64,000 bases of DNA from Litorivita sp050633545 (GCA_050633545.1 JBOEGS010000004.1:62001-126000), one strand, 5' to 3'; counted from the first letter of the stretch, positions 32,881 through 42,497 are shown. The notes: generated from the sequence alone by a model not told the origin. Program-made: numbers and translations.

Positions 32881-34056
32881 TTAGGGGCGCTCAAGGCACA
32901 TGGCCACGCCCATGCCGCCGCCGATGCACAGGGTTGCGAGGCCTTTCTTGGCGCCGCGACGCTGCATTTCGAACAGCAAGGTGTTGAGGATGCGCGCGCC
33001 CGAGGCGCCGATCGGGTGGCCGATGGCAATGGCGCCGCCGTTGACGTTGACCACGGCCGGATCCCAACCCATGTCCTTGTTCACGGCGCAGGCTTGGGCG
33101 GCAAAGGCTTCGTTGGCTTCCACAAGGTCAAGGTCTTCGGGCTTCCAACCGGCTTTCTCCAGCGCCTTGCGCGAGGCATGGATCGGCCCGACACCCATGA
33201 TCGACGGGTCGAGGCCCGCGGTCGCGTAGGAGGCGATGCGCGCCAGCGGCGTGATGCCGCGCTTTTCGGCGTCATCGGCGGACATCAACAAGGCGCCGGC
33301 GGCACCATCGTTGAGGCCCGAGGCATTGGCCGCGGTGACCGAACCGTCTTTGGTAAAGGCGGGGCGCAGCTTTTGCATGGCTTCCATGGTCGCGCCGTGG
33401 CGGATGTATTCATCGGCATCGACCACGGTCTCGCCCTTGCGGGTCTTGACGGTGAAGGGGACGATTTCGTCGGCGAATTTACCGGCCTTTTGCGCGGCCT
33501 CGGCTTTGTTTTGCGAGGCGACGGCGAATTCGTCCTGCATGTCGCGGCTGATCTGCCATTGCTCGGCGACGTTTTCGGCAGTCTGGCCCATGTGGTAGCC
33601 GTTGAACGCATCCCAAAGCCCGTCACGAATCATCGTGTCGATATATTTGACATCGCCCATTTTGTGACCCGCGCGCAGGTGTGCGGCGTGGGGGCTGAGC
33701 GTCATGTTCTCTTGGCCGCCGGCGGCAACGATGGAGGCATCGCCAAGCTGGATGTGCTGCGCGGCCAAAGCGACAGCGCGCAGGCCCGAGCCGCAGACCT
33801 GATTGATCGACCAAGCGGCCGATTCTTTGGGCAGGCCGGCGTTGATATGGGCTTGGCGTGCAGGGTTTTGGCCCTGCGCGGCGGTCAAAACCTGACCCAA
33901 AATGGTTTCGGACACTTCCGAAGGGTCGATACCCGCGCGGGCGACGATCTCGGCCAAAACGGCAGCGCCCAGATCATGCGCGGGCGTGTTGGCGAACGAG
34001 CCGCCAAAAGAGCCGACAGCCGTGCGGGCTGCGGATGCGATAACTACGTTGGTCAT
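32881..34056 (-). CDS. phbA: Acetyl-CoA C-acetyltransferase (beta-ketothiolase)
   Basis: A 391-residue biosynthetic thiolase that condenses two acetyl-CoA to acetoacetyl-CoA. The nucleophilic Cys is in INQVCGSGLRAVALA (about residues 85-99). The later active-site blocks are VNVNGGAIAIGHPIGASGARI (His) and GLATLCIGGGMGVAM (second Cys). Length matches PhbA. It precedes phbB in the same direction, but a terminator and a separate phbB promoter lie between. The 196-bp region upstream contains its promoter. Confidence 0.95.
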   Translation of the reverse strand: MTNVVIASAARTAVGSFGGSFANTPAHDLGAAVLAEIVARAGIDPSEVSETILGQVLTAAQGQNPARQAHINAGLPKESAAWSINQVCGSGLRAVALAAQHIQLGDASIVAAGGQENMTLSPHAAHLRAGHKMGDVKYIDTMIRDGLWDAFNGYHMGQTAENVAEQWQISRDMQDEFAVASQNKAEAAQKAGKFADEIVPFTVKTRKGETVVDADEYIRHGATMEAMQKLRPAFTKDGSVTAANASGLNDGAAGALLMSADDAEKRGITPLARIASYATAGLDPSIMGVGPIHASRKALEKAGWKPEDLDLVEANEAFAAQACAVNKDMGWDPAVVNVNGGAIAIGHPIGASGARILNTLLFEMQRRGAKKGLATLCIGGGMGVAMCLERP

Positions 34057-34252
34057 GTGTGTTCCTCCACCAGATTGCGCGGCATTTGCGCGTCCCTAAC
34101 GCCCGTTACGGTCGTCCTCGGCGCGCGCCGGTCGAAGGATGGATAGAGGATTTGCCGCGCTGCGGCAAGGAATTCGCGGATGCGACGTTACGCGGAGTGC
34201 CAAAGTCGTATGGCGCACCGCCCCGTTGCAGGGGCCGCGCGGTCCAATGCGC

Positions 34253-35152
34253 CTAGGCGCTGGAGCGCATGGCGTCACGGGTGATCCACGACGGATTTGT
34301 CGTGGGCGCGCCAAAGAAATAGCCTTGCAAACAATCGATTCCCAGCGAGGTCAGATAGGCCGCATCGGGGCCGCGTTCGACGCTTTCGGCGACGGTGAAC
34401 ATATCGAATTGCTGTGCGATCGACAAAAGCGCCTTGGTGATCACCTGATTGTCGGCATTGTCATGGATGCCGCGAATGAATTGCCCGTCTATCTTGAGGA
34501 TATCAAAGTAGAAATCCTTGAGATAGCGAAACGAGGTGAAGCCCGCGCCGAAATCATCAAGGGCAAAGGAAATCCCGCGTCTTTGCAGGTTGGACATGAA
34601 GCCGACGACCAGTTCGGGCACCAGCATGGCGCTGCTTTCGGTGATCTCCAAGATCAACCGCTCGCCCACCGTCGGGTCGCGGTCGAGCCCGCGTTTGAGC
34701 GTGCGCGCCCATTTTTGATAGCCGATGGAGCGCGCCGACATATTGATCGACAGGCGGATATGGGGTTGCTCGTGCAGGGTGCGCAGACCTTTTTCCAAAG
34801 CGAGGCAATCAATCAACCGTCCGGTTTCCGTGGTCTCGATCGCATCGATGAAATCGCCTGCGGGGATCACGCGGCCGGTTTCGTCTAGCACGCGGATCAA
34901 CCCTTCGTAAAAGGCCGGTTGGTCCTGTTGCAGCGCCTGCACCACGGGTTGGTAGGCAAGCATGACCTGATTATGTTCGACCGCCTCTTGCACCATATGC
35001 AGCGTCGAGCGGTCGCGCGAGGTGACGGCGTAATCGAGCGGATTGTGGTGGCCTTGGGGGATATTCGCGCGGATGCGTTTGATGTTTGCGCGGCGGGCGG
35101 CTGCGCGAGGATTGTCAATAATGGCGTCTTGCGTGTCGCTCGGATGTTCCAT
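34253..35152 (-). CDS. EAL-domain c-di-GMP phosphodiesterase
   Basis: A 299-residue protein with a ~45-residue N-terminal segment and one EAL domain. Catalytic blocks: YEGLIRV (EAL reads EGL, about 83-85), Asn in SINMSARS, Glu in LILEITESS, DDFGAGFTSF, Lys in ILKIDGQF, and Glu in VAESVE (commonly AEGVE), with a GYFFGAP end. All metal and water-activating positions appear kept, so hydrolysis of cyclic di-GMP is plausible. No GGDEF or sensor domain is attached, and no membrane helix is seen. Its single-gene setting gives no target clue. Confidence 0.85.
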   Translation of the reverse strand: MEHPSDTQDAIIDNPRAAARRANIKRIRANIPQGHHNPLDYAVTSRDRSTLHMVQEAVEHNQVMLAYQPVVQALQQDQPAFYEGLIRVLDETGRVIPAGDFIDAIETTETGRLIDCLALEKGLRTLHEQPHIRLSINMSARSIGYQKWARTLKRGLDRDPTVGERLILEITESSAMLVPELVVGFMSNLQRRGISFALDDFGAGFTSFRYLKDFYFDILKIDGQFIRGIHDNADNQVITKALLSIAQQFDMFTVAESVERGPDAAYLTSLGIDCLQGYFFGAPTTNPSWITRDAMRSSA

Positions 35153-35282
35153 GGAAATATGTCCCTTTCACCGCTTACAAATTTGCGCCTTAAGGGCTAA
35201 CAATCTCTTAACCCGCGCCTGTGTTGCGGGGCTTTGGTTAACGAAACGAGACCGGCGGTTTTGCCGGAGAAAGGCGCGCGAA

Positions 35283-35879
35283 ATGGGCGAGCGATGCGGA
35301 TGGGTCGGACCCGAGCAAATCTATATCGACTACCATGATTTCGAATGGGGCGTGCCCGAATATGACAGCCGCGCCCTTTGGGAAAAGCTGATCCTCGACG
35401 GGTTTCAAGCGGGGCTGAGCTGGATCACGATCTTGAAAAAGCGGGACGGGTTTCGCGAGGCTTTTGAAGGGTTTGACCCGAATGTCATCGCCACATGGGG
35501 CGAGGCGGAGGTGGCGCGTCTGGTGCAAGATGCGCGCATCATCCGCCACCGCGGCAAGATCGAGGCGACCATCGGCAATGCGCGCGCGTGGCAGGCGATC
35601 GAGGCCGAGGAGGGCTTTGCCAAATGGGTCTGGTCCTATGTCGGCGGCGCGCCGGTGCAGACCCGTTTTGACACGCTGTCGCAGGTGCCCGCGAGCATGG
35701 AAATCTCTGTGCAACTGTCGAAAGATTTGAAGAAACGTGGTTTCAAATTTTGCGGGCCGACCATCGTTTACGCCTTCATGCAGGCGGTGGGGATGGTGAA
35801 CGATCACATCGTCACATGCCCCGCCCATGACGGCGTGGCGGATATGGCGAGGGATGCGCCCGATTGGGGCGCGGCCTAG
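35283..35879 (+). CDS. tag: DNA-3-methyladenine glycosylase I (Tag)
   Basis: A 198-residue base-excision enzyme that removes 3-methyladenine. MGERCGWVG begins the typical fold, carrying the first zinc-ligand Cys. Next come YHDFEWGVPEYDSRALWEKLILDGFQAGLSWITIL, the Glu of FQAGLSW-adjacent KRDGFREAF and the C-terminal FCGPTIVYAFMQAVGMVNDH plus CPAH. The ATG at 35283 is preferred to the long upstream frame because homology starts with the Cys4 region. It is convergent with the TlpA-like gene (3-bp gap). Confidence 0.93.
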   Translation: MGERCGWVGPEQIYIDYHDFEWGVPEYDSRALWEKLILDGFQAGLSWITILKKRDGFREAFEGFDPNVIATWGEAEVARLVQDARIIRHRGKIEATIGNARAWQAIEAEEGFAKWVWSYVGGAPVQTRFDTLSQVPASMEISVQLSKDLKKRGFKFCGPTIVYAFMQAVGMVNDHIVTCPAHDGVADMARDAPDWGAA

Positions 35880-35882
35880 GCG

Positions 35883-36494
35883 TCAGTCCTGGCCCGTTTG
35901 CGTTTGGGCGACCAAGGCGGCGAGGATCGCCTTGGCGCTGTCTGACGACCAGTCGGCATCGCCCGTGAGGCGGGCGATCTCCATGCCTTCGGCGTTTATA
36001 ATCACCGTGATCGGCAGGCCAAGAACGGCCATCTCGCGGGCAATCGCGCTTTTCGGGTCGCGGTGTTGGGGCAGGTTGTCGGCCCCCGCTTTGCTCAGGA
36101 ACGCATCAATCGCGGGGGGCGCATTGCGCCCCGTGGCAAGGGTGACGACGTTGATATGCACGCCCATCTCGCGCTGCAATTTGGCAAGGCTTGGCATTTC
36201 CTCGCGGCAGGGCGCGCACCACGTCGCCCAGAAATTCAAAACCGTCACCTTGCCGCGATACTCCGCCAATGTGCCGCTGCCGCCGTCCTTTTTGGTGTAG
36301 GGCAGGGTCGAGACCGCTTTGGGCGCGGGGGCAAAGACCAGTTTGCGCATATCGTCCTCGCGCAGGGCCTCGAGCGCGCTGTAATCCATCGGGGCGGAGC
36401 GCGCGGCGGGGTTTTTGAACGCGACAAAGCCGATTGCCGCAATTGCACCCACGGCAAGGGCCGTATAAACCAGCGCGGAACGATTGAATTTCAT
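35883..36494 (-). CDS. TlpA-like thiol:disulfide oxidoreductase
   Basis: A 203-residue membrane-anchored thioredoxin-fold protein. It has an N-terminal uncleaved anchor (about 6-24, ALVYTALAVGAIAAIGFVAF) and a periplasmic domain with VLNFWATWCAPCREEMPSL (active CxxC at about 95-98), then TVIINAEGMEIARLTG with the cis-Pro region before it. This type reduces apo-cytochrome c or copper-site cysteines. The GGGAGG ribosome site fits the ATG at 36494. Divergent from argH with only 26 bp between starts, so promoters must lie within the coding ends or overlap. Confidence 0.88.
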   Translation of the reverse strand: MKFNRSALVYTALAVGAIAAIGFVAFKNPAARSAPMDYSALEALREDDMRKLVFAPAPKAVSTLPYTKKDGGSGTLAEYRGKVTVLNFWATWCAPCREEMPSLAKLQREMGVHINVVTLATGRNAPPAIDAFLSKAGADNLPQHRDPKSAIAREMAVLGLPITVIINAEGMEIARLTGDADWSSDSAKAILAALVAQTQTGQD

Positions 36495-36520
36495 TTTGCC
36501 TCCCAAGGGTGCTGCGAGCT

Positions 36521-37912
36521 ATGACCGAAAAAACCTCGAACCAGATGTGGGGCGGCCGCTTTGCCGCCGGACCCGATGCGATCATGGAGGCGATCAATGC
36601 CTCGATCTCATATGATCAGCGGATGGCCCCCCAAGATATTGCCGGCTCTCGGGCCCATGCCGCGATGCTCGCCGCGACGGGTATCGTCACTGATAAAGAC
36701 GCCGAGACGATGAGGGAAGGCCTGCTCACGGTCTTGTCAGAGATCGAGGGCGGCACGTTCGAATTTTCCACGGCGCTCGAAGACATCCATATGAATGTCG
36801 AAGCGCGGCTCAAAGAGATCATCGGCGAGCCTGCGGGGCGTTTGCACACGGGCCGTTCGCGCAATGATCAGGTGGCGACCGATTTCAAACTTTGGGTGCG
36901 CGACCAGATGGACGCCGCCATTGAAGGGATCGAAGCCTTGATCCGCGCGCTTTTGGCACAGGCCGAGGCGGGGGCCGATTGGGTGATGCCGGGGTTCACC
37001 CATTTGCAGACCGCACAGCCCGTCACATGGGGCCATCACATGATGGCCTATGTGGAAATGCTGGGCCGCGATATGTCGCGCTTCAAGGATGCGCGCGCGC
37101 GGATGAACGAATGCCCCTTGGGGGCGGCGGCCTTGGCGGGAACGTCGTTTCCCATCGACCGCGAGATGACGGCCTCGGCTTTGGGCTTTGATCGCCCTGC
37201 GGCCAATTCTCTGGATGCGGTATCGGACCGCGATTTCGCGCTGGAATTCTTGTCCTGCGCGTCGATCTGCGCCATGCATCTGTCGCGCTTTGCCGAAGAA
37301 TTGGTGATCTGGTCCTCGGCGCAGTTCCGGTTTGTCACCCTGTCGGACCGCTTCTCGACCGGCTCGTCGATCATGCCGCAAAAGAAAAACCCCGATGCGG
37401 CGGAGTTGATCCGCGCCAAGATCGGGCGGATTTTCGGGGCGAATGTCGCCTTGATGATGGTGATGAAAGGGCTGCCGCTGGCCTATTCCAAGGATATGCA
37501 AGAGGACAAGGAACAGGTGTTTGACGCCGCCGATAACCTGATGCTGGCCTTGGCCGCGATGACGGGCATGGTCGCGGATATGTCCGCTAACCGCCCCAGC
37601 CTTGAGGCCGCCGCCGGATCGGGCTTCTCGACCGCGACGGATCTGGCCGATTGGCTGGTGCGCGAACTCAACCTGCCGTTTCGCGAGGCGCATCACGTCA
37701 CCGGCGCTTTGGTGGCGATGGCCGAAGGGGCGGGCGTGGACCTGCCCGACCTCAGCCTCGCACAGATGCAATCGGTCCACGCGGGGATCACCGAAGCGGT
37801 GTTCGGCGTTTTGGGCGTGCATAATTCGGTCGCCTCGCGCATGTCCTACGGCGGCACCGCACCCGCGCAGGTGCGCGCGCAGATCAAGCGTTGGAGCGAG
37901 GCCTTGGCATGA
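36521..37912 (+). CDS. argH: Argininosuccinate lyase
   Basis: A 463-residue fumarase-superfamily enzyme, last step of arginine synthesis. MWGGRF at the N-terminus, the TGRSRNDQVATDFKLW loop, TVLQPAQPVTWGHH-like GFTHLQTAQPVTWGHH, and the signature GSSIMPQKKNPDAAE with the catalytic Ser are all present. The ATG at 36521 gives MTEKTSNQMWGG. Its stop overlaps the ATG of a small lipoprotein gene, and lysA follows, so argH-lptM-like-DUF2834-lysA is one amino-acid operon. Confidence 0.96.
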   Translation: MTEKTSNQMWGGRFAAGPDAIMEAINASISYDQRMAPQDIAGSRAHAAMLAATGIVTDKDAETMREGLLTVLSEIEGGTFEFSTALEDIHMNVEARLKEIIGEPAGRLHTGRSRNDQVATDFKLWVRDQMDAAIEGIEALIRALLAQAEAGADWVMPGFTHLQTAQPVTWGHHMMAYVEMLGRDMSRFKDARARMNECPLGAAALAGTSFPIDREMTASALGFDRPAANSLDAVSDRDFALEFLSCASICAMHLSRFAEELVIWSSAQFRFVTLSDRFSTGSSIMPQKKNPDAAELIRAKIGRIFGANVALMMVMKGLPLAYSKDMQEDKEQVFDAADNLMLALAAMTGMVADMSANRPSLEAAAGSGFSTATDLADWLVRELNLPFREAHHVTGALVAMAEGAGVDLPDLSLAQMQSVHAGITEAVFGVLGVHNSVASRMSYGGTAPAQVRAQIKRWSEALA

Positions 37913-38085
37913 AAGCCGCGCTGATCCTTTTGGCACTTGCGGCTTTGGCGGGCTGCGGCGTGGACGGCGCGCCGATCCGCCCGTCGCTTGGCGCCGGCGT
38001 GACGGTCGGGGCAAACGGCGTGCAAACCCATAGCCGCGTCAATGTCGGCATCGGCAGCCGCATCAACGTCGGGATCGGTCTGTGA
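37909..38085 (+). CDS. Small LptM-like lipoprotein
   Basis: A 58-residue lipoprotein. The signal MKAALILLALAALAGCG puts the lipobox Cys at residue 16. The mature part contains a near-duplication, SRVNVGIG and SRINVGIG. It overlaps both argH (ATGA) and the DUF2834 gene. Its place just before lysA resembles the enterobacterial LptM (YifL) setting and the general pattern in proteobacteria, but the mature sequence is not diagnostic. Confidence 0.7.
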   Translation: MKAALILLALAALAGCGVDGAPIRPSLGAGVTVGANGVQTHSRVNVGIGSRINVGIGL

Positions 38086-38396
38086 TGAGCCTCTTGCGGA
38101 TGATCTACCTCGCGCTGGCGCTTTGGGGCGCGGTGCATCCGATGGGGTATTTCATCGCGTGGTTTCGCCAAAGCGGTTTTGACATCGGCGCGATGGTCGA
38201 TGCATGGCACGTCAATGCCGCCACCTCCGGCTTGGTGTGGGACCTGACCATCGCGGCGATTGCCTTGACGGTCTGGATCGTGGCCGAGGTTGCGGTGCGG
38301 CGCAACTTTCTGGCGCTCATCGCCATACCCGCCACCTTCCTTATCGGCGTGAGCTGCGGCTTGCCGCTTTATCTTTTCTTGCGCACGCGGCCCTGA
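38082..38396 (+). CDS. DUF2834 membrane protein
   Basis: A 104-residue protein with three hydrophobic helices (about 5-25, 50-72 and 77-98). The WDLTIAAIALTVWIVAE and FLIGVSCGLPLYLFLR blocks match the DUF2834 family. Starts ATGATG within the previous stop (GTGATG). Role unknown. The gap to lysA is 33 bp. Confidence 0.82.
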   Translation: MMSLLRMIYLALALWGAVHPMGYFIAWFRQSGFDIGAMVDAWHVNAATSGLVWDLTIAAIALTVWIVAEVAVRRNFLALIAIPATFLIGVSCGLPLYLFLRTRP

Positions 38397-38429
38397 TCGC
38401 CGCGGCCCCGACCTCTCAGGAGCCTTTTG

Positions 38430-39695
38430 ATGGATCATTTCCTTTACCGCGATGGCGCATTGTTTGCCGAAGACGTCCCCGTGACCGAGATCGCCGCCGC
38501 TGTCGGCACGCCCTTCTATGTCTATTCCACCGCCACCTTCGAGCGGCATTTTCGCCTGTTTGACGAGGCGCTGGAGGGGATGGACCATCTGGTATGCTAT
38601 GCAATGAAGGCCGCCTCGAACCAAGCGATCCTCAAGACCCTCGGTGCGCTGGGCGCGGGGATGGATGTGGTGTCGGGCGGCGAATATGCGCGCGCCATCG
38701 CTGCCGGTATCCCCGGCGAGCGGATCGTGTTTTCCGGCGTTGGCAAAACCGCCGAGGAAATGCACATGGCGCTGACGGGGGGCATTCGCCAATTCAACGT
38801 CGAGAGCGAACCGGAGATGGAGCGGCTCAATGCCGTGGCGCTGGAACTGGGCGTCAAAGCGCCGATCACCGTGCGCGTCAATCCCGATGTCGATGCGAAA
38901 ACCCACGCCAAGATCGCCACCGGAAAATCCGAAAACAAATTCGGCATCCCGATCAGCCGCGCCCGCGCGGTCTATGCCCATGCGGCGACGCTCGAAGGCC
39001 TCGATGTCATCGGGATCGACGTGCATATCGGCAGCCAGCTGACCGATCTTGAACCCTTCCGCCTTGCCTATCTCAAGGTCGCCGAATTGACCGAGGCGCT
39101 GCGCAGCGATGGCCATGACATTCGCCGTCTCGATCTGGGCGGCGGATTGGGCATTCCCTACACCCGCTCGAACGAGGCTCCGCCCTTGCCGCTCGATTAC
39201 GGCGCGATGGTCAAGGAGACGCTCGGCCATCTGGGCTGCGAGATCGAGATCGAACCGGGCCGTTTGGTGGCGGGCAATGCGGGGATTCTGGTCTCCGGGG
39301 TCATCTATGTCAAACAGGGCGAGGACCGCGAATTCCTGATCGTGGATGCGGCGATGAATGATCTGATCCGCCCTGCGATGTATGACGCCCATCACGATAT
39401 CATCCCCGTGATCGAACCCGCGCCAGGGTTGGAGGGGGCGAAATACGATATTGTCGGCCCCGTCTGCGAAAGCGGCGATACCTTTGCCAAAGGCCGCGAG
39501 ATGGCGACGCTCAAGGCGGGCGATCTGGTGGCGTTCCGCTCGGCAGGGGCTTACGGCGCAGTGATGTCGAGCGAGTATAACACCCGCCCGATGATCCCCG
39601 AGGTGATGGTGAAAGGTGATCAATTTGCCGTCATCCGTGCCCGCCCCACCTATGAAGAGATGATAAACCGCGATACCCTTCCTTCGTGGCTCTAG
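38430..39695 (+). CDS. lysA: Diaminopimelate decarboxylase
   Basis: A 421-residue PLP enzyme, last step of lysine synthesis. VCYAMKAASNQAIL holds the PLP lysine (about residue 58), with FSGVGKTAEEM, HIGSQLTDLEPF, LDLGGGLGIPY, EPGRLVAGNAG, the substrate-binding CESGDTFA and SAGAYGAVMSSEYN. AGGAG precedes the ATG at 38430. It ends the argH operon. The DUF4175 gene follows 102 bp later. Confidence 0.96.
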   Translation: MDHFLYRDGALFAEDVPVTEIAAAVGTPFYVYSTATFERHFRLFDEALEGMDHLVCYAMKAASNQAILKTLGALGAGMDVVSGGEYARAIAAGIPGERIVFSGVGKTAEEMHMALTGGIRQFNVESEPEMERLNAVALELGVKAPITVRVNPDVDAKTHAKIATGKSENKFGIPISRARAVYAHAATLEGLDVIGIDVHIGSQLTDLEPFRLAYLKVAELTEALRSDGHDIRRLDLGGGLGIPYTRSNEAPPLPLDYGAMVKETLGHLGCEIEIEPGRLVAGNAGILVSGVIYVKQGEDREFLIVDAAMNDLIRPAMYDAHHDIIPVIEPAPGLEGAKYDIVGPVCESGDTFAKGREMATLKAGDLVAFRSAGAYGAVMSSEYNTRPMIPEVMVKGDQFAVIRARPTYEEMINRDTLPSWL

Positions 39696-39797
39696 CCACG
39701 GGGGCAGCGCGCGCTTAGGCTTTGCCTCAGGGCCGCGGGCGAATCTTCGGATGCGCCGCGGCAGGTGCGCGCGTCCGTGCGCGAGCGAAAGGATGGG

Positions 39798-42497
39798 ATG
39801 ACCGGATCCAAACCGTCTCTGGATGCGGCGCTTCGGGCGCTGCGCTGGCCTTTGGCCCTGACCCGCGCGGGGCTGTTTGCCGAACGCGCGGCCAAGGCGT
39901 TTTGGCCCTTCTGGTCGGTGGTTCTGGCGGCGCTTGGTGCGCTGATGCTCGGCCTGCACGAGATTTTACCGCTTGAGATCGTTTGGGTTTTGACGGTTCT
40001 GGCAGGGGTTTTTGCCATTTTTTTCGGGCTGCGCGGGGCGCTGGCCTTTCGCTTCCCCACCCGCGCCGAGGCGCGCGCGCGCCTTGATGCGACACTACAG
40101 GGCCGCCCCCTGCAAGCCTTGGCCGACCGCCCCGCAACGCGCGGCGATGCGGCCAGCGCGGTGCTTTGGGCGGCGCATCAATCGCGTATGGCGGCGCGGG
40201 CGAGAACGGCAAAACCCGTGCCTGCCGATTTGCGCCTGTCGCGGCGTGATCCTTTCGGGCTGCGCTATGTGGCGCTTTTGGTTTTGCTGCTCGGGCTGGT
40301 GTTCGGCTCCTTCTGGCGGGTCGGATCGGTGGGCAGCATGGGTCCGCGCGGCGGCGGCGCGGCTTTGGCCTCGGGGCCGACATGGGAGGGCTGGCTCGCG
40401 CCGCCGCCCTATGCCGGATTGCCGGTGCTCTATTTGCCCGACCTGACCGGCGAGAGCCTCAGCGTCCCTGCGGGCAGCCGCCTCACCTTGCGGTTCTACG
40501 GCGAGGTCGGCGCGCTCAGCCTGTCGGAAACCGTGTCTGACCGCGCCGAAGATTTGCCCGCCGCCAGCGATCCGGCGCAAGACTTCGTGATCCGCAAGAG
40601 CGGCGATCTGGCGATCAATGGCGCGGGCGGGCGGGCGTGGCGCGTCGAGGTGACGCCCGATACGGCGCCGTCGGTCACCATCGCAGGCCCCGCCGAGGTT
40701 TCGGCGCGCGGCGAGACGACGGTGCCCTTTGCCGCCTCCGACGATTACGGCGTGATCTCGGGGCGCGGGGTGATCGCATTGGATATGGCGGCGCTCGACC
40801 GGCGCTACGGGCTGGCCGCCGGGCCCGAGCCGCGCGCGCCAATCGAGGTGCAATTGCCGATGCCCATCGCCGGCAACCGCGCCAATTTCGAAGAGCGGAT
40901 GATCGAGGAATTTTCCAAACATGCTTGGGCTAATCTGCCGGTGAAGGTGACGCTTTTTGCCACCGACGCGGCGGGCCAAGAGGGGGCGAGCGAGACCCTG
41001 CCCATGCGTTTGGCCGCGCGGCGGTTCTTTGATCCGCTGGCCGCTTCGGTGATCGAATTGCGCCGCGATCTTTTGTGGACCCGCGCCAATGCGCCGCGCA
41101 CGGCGCAGCTTTTGCGCGCCATGTCCTACCAACCCGAAGGGCTGTTTCGCAATGACGGCGATTATCTGCAATTGCGCACGATCTTGCGGCGGCTGGAGGC
41201 GGCGATTGCGGTGGGCGAGACCATGGAGGAGGCCAGCCGCGACGAGATCGCCGAGGCGATGTGGGCCTTGGCGTTGCAGCTTGAAGAGGGCGATCTGGAG
41301 GATGCACGCGAGCGGATGAAACGCGCGCAAGAGCGTCTTGCCGAGGCGATGAAACGCGGGGCCAGCGAGAACGAGATCGCCGAACTGATGCAAGAGCTGC
41401 GCGATGCCACCGCCGATTACATGCGCCAGCTTGCGCGCGAGCAAAACCAAGAGGGCGAGCCGCCGCAGAGCGCCCAAAACGGCGATACGATGCAGATGAC
41501 GCAAAACGATCTGCAACGGATGATGGACCGGATACAGGAATTGATGGAGCAAGGCCGTATGGCCGAGGCACAGCAAGCCTTGGCCGAGTTGCAAGAACTG
41601 CTTGAAAACATGCGCATCGCGCAGGGCCAAGGCCAAGGCATGCAATCACCTGGCGAACAGGCGATGGACGGGCTGTCCGAAACCCTGCGCGATCAACAAT
41701 CGCTCTCTGATCAGGCCTTCCGCGATCTTCAGGACCAATTCAACCCCGGACAGCAGAGCGGCCAGCAAGGCCAGCAAGGCCAAGAGGGCGCGCAGGGGCA
41801 GCAAGGCCAAAGCGGGCAATCGGGCCAAGGCCAAGACGGGCAAAGCGGTCAGGGCCAAGGGCAAGATCAGGCCCAAGGACAGGGTCAGGGCCAAGCAGAC
41901 GGACAGGGCGAAGGTCAAGGCGAGGGCCAAGGGCAGGGCCAGGGTCAAGGTCAAGGCGAAGGACAAGCCGGTCAAGGTCAGGGCGGTCAGGATCTGGCGC
42001 AAAATCTGGCCGACCGCCAACGCGCCCTGCGCCAAGAACTCAACCGTCAGCGCAACAATCTGCCGCAAGCGGGCAGCGAAGGCGGCGAGGCGGCGCGCGA
42101 GGCGCTGGACCGTGCGGGCGAGGCGATGGAGGGGGCCGAGGATGCGCTGCGGCGCGAGGATCTGGCCGAGGCCATCAACCGTCAAGCCGAGGCCATGGAC
42201 GGTCTGCGCGACGGCATCCGCACTCTTGGCGAGGCCATGGCCGAGGCGGCGGGCGAGGGCGAGGGCAGCGATCAACAGGCCCAAGGCGAGGGCCAAGGCA
42301 GCCCGGGCGGCGCGCGCGATCCATTGGGCCGGACGCAGGGCAGCACCACCGCAACCTCTGATGGCGGGCGCGGATATGATCCCGATGCCTATGGTCAAGC
42401 TCTTGAATTGCTGGATGAATTGCGCCGCCGCGCGGGCGAGGTAGAGCGGCCCGAAAAAGAACGCGACTATTTCAAACGCCTGCTAGAGCGGTTCTAA
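39798..42497 (+). CDS. Large DUF4175/TIGR02302 membrane protein with Gln-Gly-rich tract
   Basis: An 899-residue protein. Two N-terminal membrane helices (about 36-56 and 62-80), a third near 150-168, then a large, probably periplasmic domain (about 190-460). A long charged helical region (about 470-620, with repeated ERMKRAQERLAEAMKRG-type segments) leads to a striking Gln/Gly-rich low-complexity tract (about 640-735) of GQ-type repeats. The C-terminus is helical and ends ERPEKERDYFKRLLERF. It matches the DUF4175/TIGR02302 type found next to lysA in alphaproteobacteria. Function unknown; an envelope role is inference. Ribosome site AAAGGATGGG precedes the ATG at 39798. Confidence 0.85.
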   Translation: MTGSKPSLDAALRALRWPLALTRAGLFAERAAKAFWPFWSVVLAALGALMLGLHEILPLEIVWVLTVLAGVFAIFFGLRGALAFRFPTRAEARARLDATLQGRPLQALADRPATRGDAASAVLWAAHQSRMAARARTAKPVPADLRLSRRDPFGLRYVALLVLLLGLVFGSFWRVGSVGSMGPRGGGAALASGPTWEGWLAPPPYAGLPVLYLPDLTGESLSVPAGSRLTLRFYGEVGALSLSETVSDRAEDLPAASDPAQDFVIRKSGDLAINGAGGRAWRVEVTPDTAPSVTIAGPAEVSARGETTVPFAASDDYGVISGRGVIALDMAALDRRYGLAAGPEPRAPIEVQLPMPIAGNRANFEERMIEEFSKHAWANLPVKVTLFATDAAGQEGASETLPMRLAARRFFDPLAASVIELRRDLLWTRANAPRTAQLLRAMSYQPEGLFRNDGDYLQLRTILRRLEAAIAVGETMEEASRDEIAEAMWALALQLEEGDLEDARERMKRAQERLAEAMKRGASENEIAELMQELRDATADYMRQLAREQNQEGEPPQSAQNGDTMQMTQNDLQRMMDRIQELMEQGRMAEAQQALAELQELLENMRIAQGQGQGMQSPGEQAMDGLSETLRDQQSLSDQAFRDLQDQFNPGQQSGQQGQQGQEGAQGQQGQSGQSGQGQDGQSGQGQGQDQAQGQGQGQADGQGEGQGEGQGQGQGQGQGEGQAGQGQGGQDLAQNLADRQRALRQELNRQRNNLPQAGSEGGEAAREALDRAGEAMEGAEDALRREDLAEAINRQAEAMDGLRDGIRTLGEAMAEAAGEGEGSDQQAQGEGQGSPGGARDPLGRTQGSTTATSDGGRGYDPDAYGQALELLDELRRRAGEVERPEKERDYFKRLLERF

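Noticed and set aside
31849..34146. 765-codon rightward open frame
   Set aside because: Antisense to phbB and phbA, which have complete catalytic motifs. The frame runs through their terminators and promoters.
41743..41990. Minisatellite or mobile repeat inside the DUF4175 gene
   Set aside because: The repetition is in frame throughout and encodes a Gln/Gly tract, so it is part of the protein.
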